This document shows positions 5,725 through 7,494 of a stretch of 7,494 nt of DNA, piece by piece. The notes beneath the pieces are model-generated. The model ran no database searches. It saw nothing but the letters and a program-made list of their open reading frames with translations, and was not told the DNA's origin. Made by a program: the position numbers and the translations under genes. This stretch comes from Bacillota bacterium (GTDB taxonomy: Bacteria > Bacillota > Clostridia > Peptostreptococcales > Anaerovoracaceae). The stretch's first letter is position 1, and every line of letters begins with the position of its first letter. Where the stretch lies: assembly GCA_016280485.1 (NCBI GenBank), contig JAEEGU010000075.1, positions 1-7,494 on the forward strand, written 5' to 3'.

Positions 5725-6738
5725 ATGAAAAAATTATCGGTTTTAATGAGCGTTATCATGGTGCTTGCCATGGTATTCGGCAGCTTCGCAATCGCGGGCG
5801 CCGCAACATCATTTAGTGATGTGAACAGCTCGTTTTGGGCATATAACTATATCAATACCGTTTCGGAAAAGGGCGCGATAAACGGCTATCCGGACGGCAC
5901 CTTCAGACCGCAGAACACAATTACCGTTGCGGAGTTTGTAAAGGTTGTTGTACAGCTTGCTAACGGCGGACAGACCATAGCGGCAACAGGCAGCCACTGG
6001 GCAAGCGGCTATATGGACAAGGCCGCAGAGCTTTGCATTACACGCGACACCACAAAGGACAAGGCAATCTTCACGACAAAGGATTACGACCGCGCCATCA
6101 CTCGTGACGAAATGGCAAAGGTAGCGGTTTTCGCTGAGGGTGCAGTTTACACCTACAGCGAGGGCATCCTCGGAAAGATGGAAGAGACAAAGAACTACGT
6201 GAACTTCACAGACAGCGCAAGCTGCAGCCCGCAGGTGACACTCGCCTGCACATCCGGCCTCATGACAGGCTACAACGACGGTACCTTCAAGCCTTACGGC
6301 ACAACAACAAGAGCCGAGGCAAGTGCGGTTCTGGCACGTATGGTAGTCGAGAGCCTCAGAGAATATCCGACAGCAGCTTTAGTAAACCCTGCTGAGCCTG
6401 TAAAGACTCAGATCTACGGCAGCAAATACAGCAGCACAATCAAGATGTACGCAACAGGCACGGTATATTATTATCAGTGCAGCGATCCGGCATACTTCAA
6501 GCTGACCAAGGCTGACTCCTGGAATATCGGACACAGCATCAACTTTATGAACTCTTACGATATCTATGCAGTATTCAATGACGGTACGGTTGTAAAGGGA
6601 ACACCAAAGCCAAACAACAAGCAGCGCGATATTTCCTTCAACTACGGCGGCTTTGAAAAGGTAGACTACTACATGCTCATGAAGTGGGGAACAACCGCTT
6701 ATGATGTATACATTCTCGAAGCAGAGAACGTAAAATAA
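5725..6738 (+). CDS. Secreted S-layer-homology (SLH) domain protein with an unrecognised C-terminal region
   Basis: This 337-residue protein is predicted to be exported and held on the cell wall. It begins with a Sec signal peptide: MKK, a hydrophobic core, then probable cleavage after AGA or AGAA near residues 26-27. Three SLH repeats follow. SLH1 (about 29-75) has FSDV, FWA and INGYPDGTFRP, but TVAE in place of the usual TRAE. SLH2 (about 92-138) is degenerate and carries TRDE. SLH3 (about 160-207) has TGYNDGTFKP and TRAE. SLH trimers normally bind secondary cell-wall polymers. Residues 208-337 are rich in Tyr, Ser and Thr and match no family I recognise. Four cysteines occur (104, 167, 175, 252), which is notable for an exported protein. 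AAGGAGG (5710-5716), eight bases before the ATG, fixes the start. The gene has its own promoter. I see no enzymatic motif. Confidence 0.93.
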   Translation: MKKLSVLMSVIMVLAMVFGSFAIAGAATSFSDVNSSFWAYNYINTVSEKGAINGYPDGTFRPQNTITVAEFVKVVVQLANGGQTIAATGSHWASGYMDKAAELCITRDTTKDKAIFTTKDYDRAITRDEMAKVAVFAEGAVYTYSEGILGKMEETKNYVNFTDSASCSPQVTLACTSGLMTGYNDGTFKPYGTTTRAEASAVLARMVVESLREYPTAALVNPAEPVKTQIYGSKYSSTIKMYATGTVYYYQCSDPAYFKLTKADSWNIGHSINFMNSYDIYAVFNDGTVVKGTPKPNNKQRDISFNYGGFEKVDYYMLMKWGTTAYDVYILEAENVK

Positions 6739-6753
6739 CACCGGAAATAGATT

Positions 6754-6782
6754 TTAATCGTATATAGCAAATAGACTATGAT
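6754..6782 (+). promoter_or_regulatory. Possible promoter of pckA
   Basis: TTAATC (6754-6759) and TATGAT (6777-6782) are 17 bases apart. The -10 is good and the -35 is weak. An imperfect dyad (AATCGTA at 6756-6762 with TATGATT at 6777-6783, one G-U pair) overlaps both boxes. No terminator is seen between the SLH gene stop and this site, so readthrough from upstream is also possible. Confidence 0.4.
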
Positions 6783-6804
6783 TATTGAAAGAAAGGGAGA
6801 GTCA

Positions 6805-7494
6805 ATGGAAACATACGGAATCGAAAAATATGGAATCATCGCACCAAAGGCAGTTTATCGCAACTTAAATCCTGCACAGCTCACCGAAGCAGCGCTCCGC
6901 AGAGGCGAGGGCTTGCTTTGCGAAAACGGCGCACTGGTAGTAACTACAGGCAAATACACCGGCAGATCTCCTGAAGACAAGTTCATCGTAGACACGCCGG
7001 CAGTTCACGACGAAATCGCATGGGGCAAGGTCAACAAGCCTATCACCAGAGAAAAATTTGACTCCATACGTCACAAGCTTTGCGCTTATCTGCAGAACAG
7101 AGAAATCTTCATCTTCGACGGCTTTGCCGGCGCTGACAAAAAATACACTCAGAAGTTCAGAGTAATCAATGAGCTCGCAAGCCAGAACATGTTCATCCAC
7201 CAGCTTCTCATCCGTCCGACTGCGGAAGAGCTCGCAAACTATGGTGAGCCTGACTACACCATCCTCTGCGCACCGGGCTTTAAGTGCGACCCTGAACTCG
7301 AGGGCATCCACTCCGAAGCTGCAATCATGATCGACTACGAAGCACACCTGATCGTAATCGCAGGCTCCGCTTACGCGGGCGAAATCAAGAAGAGCGTCTT
7401 CTCCACAATGAACTACGTCATGACAAAGAAGAACGTTCTGCCTATGCACTGCTCCGCAAACATGGATCCGGAAACAAACGAGACAGCCATCTTC
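6805..7494 (+). CDS. pckA: Phosphoenolpyruvate carboxykinase (ATP), N-terminal part
   Basis: This is an ATP-type PEP carboxykinase, which interconverts oxaloacetate + ATP with PEP + CO2 + ADP in the cytosol. In anaerobes it may run toward oxaloacetate. The frame is open from ATG 6805 to the window edge, giving 230 codons of an enzyme usually 520-540 residues long. Seen in order are TGRSPEDKF (52-60), whose R54 matches the oxaloacetate-binding Arg, DGFAGAD (105-111), a conserved LIRPT (135-139), and AYAGEIKKSVF (189-199), whose Y190, K195 and K196 match active-site residues. MHCSANM (214-220) follows, whose H215 matches the metal-binding His. Spacing agrees with my recollection of the E. coli enzyme (R65, Y207, K212, K213, H232). 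The P-loop kinase motif would come next, outside the window. The SD is AAAGGGAG (6792-6799), five bases before the start. A long minus-strand ORF opposite is only a shadow. Confidence 0.97.
   Translation, partial: METYGIEKYGIIAPKAVYRNLNPAQLTEAALRRGEGLLCENGALVVTTGKYTGRSPEDKFIVDTPAVHDEIAWGKVNKPITREKFDSIRHKLCAYLQNREIFIFDGFAGADKKYTQKFRVINELASQNMFIHQLLIRPTAEELANYGEPDYTILCAPGFKCDPELEGIHSEAAIMIDYEAHLIVIAGSAYAGEIKKSVFSTMNYVMTKKNVLPMHCSANMDPETNETAIF

Noticed and set aside
6865..7449. Minus-strand ORF of 194 codons opposite pckA
   Set aside because: The plus strand encodes conserved PEP carboxykinase active-site motifs across the whole stretch, so this is a shadow ORF.
1..7494. Search for mobile elements, CRISPR arrays, toxin-antitoxin or defence genes, and tRNA or rRNA genes
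   Set aside because: No repeat arrays, transposase or defence motifs or RNA gene signatures are visible. The window reads as housekeeping and surface or transport genes.

Overview
The window most likely comes from an anaerobic Firmicute of the class Clostridia. The support is a perfect CIRCE heat-shock operator, strong AGGAGG ribosome binding sites, sigma-A type promoters, an exported S-layer-homology protein, an ATP-type PEP carboxykinase and a Gate-fold membrane protein of a type I associate with Clostridioides. Base composition looks moderate, near half G+C in genes, with AT-rich intergenic regions. Genus and species cannot be fixed from this sequence. No mobile element, CRISPR array, rRNA, tRNA or phage gene is visible. 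This looks like ordinary chromosomal backbone.

Layout from left to right. (1) The 3' end of an ion-transporter-superfamily permease (1-336), closed by a strong terminator. (2) A regulatory region of 238 bases with CIRCE, a sigma-A promoter, a hairpin at the predicted 5' end of the mRNA, and an SD inside a small hairpin. It leads into clpB (575-3235), the Hsp100 disaggregase. (3) A LysR-type regulator on the minus strand (3267-4121), convergent with clpB and divergent from the next gene. (4) A multi-pass Gate-domain membrane protein (4240-5526) with its own terminator. (5) A secreted protein with three SLH repeats and an unrecognised C-terminal region (5725-6738), preceded by a good promoter and SD. 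(6) The 5' part of pckA (6805 to the window edge), which is cut before its P-loop.

Most genes appear to be single-gene transcription units, each with its own promoter and often its own terminator. The clearest functional links are HrcA/CIRCE control of clpB, and the shared divergent promoter region between the LysR regulator and the Gate-family membrane protein. The latter is the usual layout for a regulator and its target. The SLH gene and pckA lie in the same direction with 66 bases between them and no visible terminator, so some readthrough is possible, but their functions are not obviously related.

I did not find a convincing new multi-gene system. The points most worth a second look are the CIRCE element lying entirely upstream of the -35 box, the two leader hairpins of clpB, the unassigned substrate of the Gate protein beside its LysR neighbour, and the unknown C-terminal region of the SLH protein.
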